Shown: positions 12,277-13,054 of the stretch, piece by piece
Layout of the letters: each line of letters starts with the position of its first letter
How positions within the stretch are numbered: position 1 is the stretch's first letter
Origin: Chloroflexota bacterium
Lineage (GTDB): Bacteria; Chloroflexota; Limnocylindria; Limnocylindrales; CSP1-4
Assembly: GCA_021786265.1 (NCBI GenBank)
Contig: JAJYNP010000199.1
Coordinates: 1 to 13,054 of the forward strand
DNA: 13,054 nt
Direction: 5' to 3'
Translations under genes and position numbers: made by a program
The notes under the pieces: model-generated
The model's input: only the letters and a program-made list of their open reading frames with translations
Told to the model about the DNA's origin: nothing
Databases searched by the model: none

Positions 12277-13053
12277 TCAGGCGGTGGGATCGGGCGCCGC
12301 CACTGGGGCTGCCCGCCGTCCCGCAAAGTAGGCCCGCACCCGGTCCGCCGAACGCAGGTAGAAGACCATCAGCAGGATCTGGAAGATCGGCATGGTGGCG
12401 GCCGGGATGGCTACGAGCGGCGAGAAAGCCGCGCTGGCGATGGCGATGGCGGTGCCGTTGTTCTTGCCGGTGCTGCTGAAGGCGAGGGCCATGTTCTCGG
12501 CGTAGCCCATCCCCAGGCGCCTGGCCAGCCAGGTGACGAGGAGCAGGGTCACGGCGATGAAGATCGCGTTGGGCACCAGGAGCAGCAGCACGGTGCTCCA
12601 CTTGGAGACGATGAGGGTGGCCTTTCCGAAGAAGATCAGGAACACGATGGCGTACATGGCGAGCAGCGAGAGGGCCGGGAAGAGCGGCTGCAGCTTCGTG
12701 AAGCCGGCCTGCCCGAGTTGCCGCAGCAGGGCCCAGCGGGTCGCGTAACCCAGGATCATGGGCGCCACCAGCACGGTCAGGATCGAGGTGATGAGATCGC
12801 CGATGGGCACCGGCACGTGGTAGCTCGAGGCGTACACCACCATCCAGGCGGGCACCGCCACCACCGCGAGCAGGAAGCTCAGCGCCACCACCACGGTGGC
12901 CAGCTCGAGATCGCCCTTGGCGAGGCCGGTGTAGCCGATGGCCATGCTCGAGCAGGGCACCACCATCACCAGCATGAAGCCCAGGGCGAGCAGGGGCTCG
13001 TGGATGAAGAGCGCCGAGAGGAGCCAGCCGAAGAGGGGCGCCCAGAGGAAGTT
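12277..13053 (-). CDS. ACR3/bile-acid:Na+ symporter-like permease, N-terminus cut by window edge
   Basis: About 258 C-terminal residues of a BASS/SBF-fold permease. The frame is open to the end of the window (the first complete codon is the complement of 13051-13053), so the true start lies beyond it. NFLWAPLFGWLL, then VPCSSMAIGYTGLAKGDLEL matches the central segment of ACR3-type arsenite carriers (NF..AP, then APC.AM and LA.GD), including the transmembrane Cys essential for arsenite transport in ACR3. STGKNNGTAIAIASAAFSP corresponds to the second discontinuous helix and looks more like general BASS members. The family is sure. Arsenite as the substrate is likely but unproven, and another anion is possible. 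An internal ATG at 12975 is not a genuine start. It is the first visible gene of the leftward operon, 65 bp before the DUF169 gene. Confidence 0.78.
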   Translation of the reverse strand, partial: NFLWAPLFGWLLSALFIHEPLLALGFMLVMVVPCSSMAIGYTGLAKGDLELATVVVALSFLLAVVAVPAWMVVYASSYHVPVPIGDLITSILTVLVAPMILGYATRWALLRQLGQAGFTKLQPLFPALSLLAMYAIVFLIFFGKATLIVSKWSTVLLLLVPNAIFIAVTLLLVTWLARRLGMGYAENMALAFSSTGKNNGTAIAIASAAFSPLVAIPAATMPIFQILLMVFYLRSADRVRAYFAGRRAAPVAAPDPTA

Positions 13054-13054
13054 G

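Overview
The window is very GC-rich with strong third-position G/C bias, GTG start codons, Shine-Dalgarno sites upstream of most genes, and tightly packed co-directional operons. It contains no tRNA, rRNA, CRISPR array, insertion sequence or phage gene. This suits a high-GC free-living aerobic or facultative bacterium or MAG (Chloroflexota, Actinomycetota or Rokubacteria/Methylomirabilota-like lineages are possible). The sequence alone does not fix the phylum.

Layout. (1) 2-667, plus strand: the C-terminal end of a proton-pumping P-type ATPase, cut by the window edge. (2) 716-1946, minus strand: a small stand-alone protein resembling the HdrA N-terminal segment, translationally coupled to a small two-cluster ferredoxin, followed by a UspA protein. 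(3) 1947-2172: a divergent control region holding a MerR-type promoter (19-bp spacer containing a perfect dyad) and a second inverted repeat. (4) 2173-3367, plus strand: a MerR-family metal sensor and a duplicated AhpD/CMD-like protein with a cysteine-rich tail. (5) 3368-3511: two tandem GC hairpins. (6) 3512-8004, plus strand: an ArsR repressor with the CxC thiol site, coupled to a short ORF that looks like the two ends of a fused molybdenum hydroxylase joined in frame. Complete FAD, [2Fe-2S] and molybdopterin subunits of a PucCDE-type xanthine dehydrogenase follow. (7) 13053-8008, minus strand: an apparent six-gene operon. It runs from an ACR3/bile-acid-symporter-like permease (cut by the window edge) through a DUF169 protein, an OsmC-like protein, a UspA protein and a ChrA-family transporter to a 2x[4Fe-4S] ferredoxin-flavin reductase fusion. 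The two long operons converge with only 3 bp between stop codons.

Taken together, this is a redox and metal(loid)-stress island. It has two thiol-based metal sensors (MerR with Cys79, ArsR with Cys39/Cys41), two transporter families linked to oxyanions, several cysteine-rich or thiol-redox proteins, two UspA proteins, and two ferredoxin modules that share an unusual N-terminal motif. The best candidates for something undescribed are: the MerR-controlled AhpD/CMD protein with GPDCGC repeats; the HdrA-N-like/ferredoxin pair in which the ferredoxin has Asp in place of one cluster Cys; the ArsR-headed molybdenum hydroxylase operon with its in-frame relic; and the permease-DUF169-OsmC-USP-ChrA-ferredoxin reductase operon. 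Function at pathway level is inferred from gene content and not shown by the sequence.
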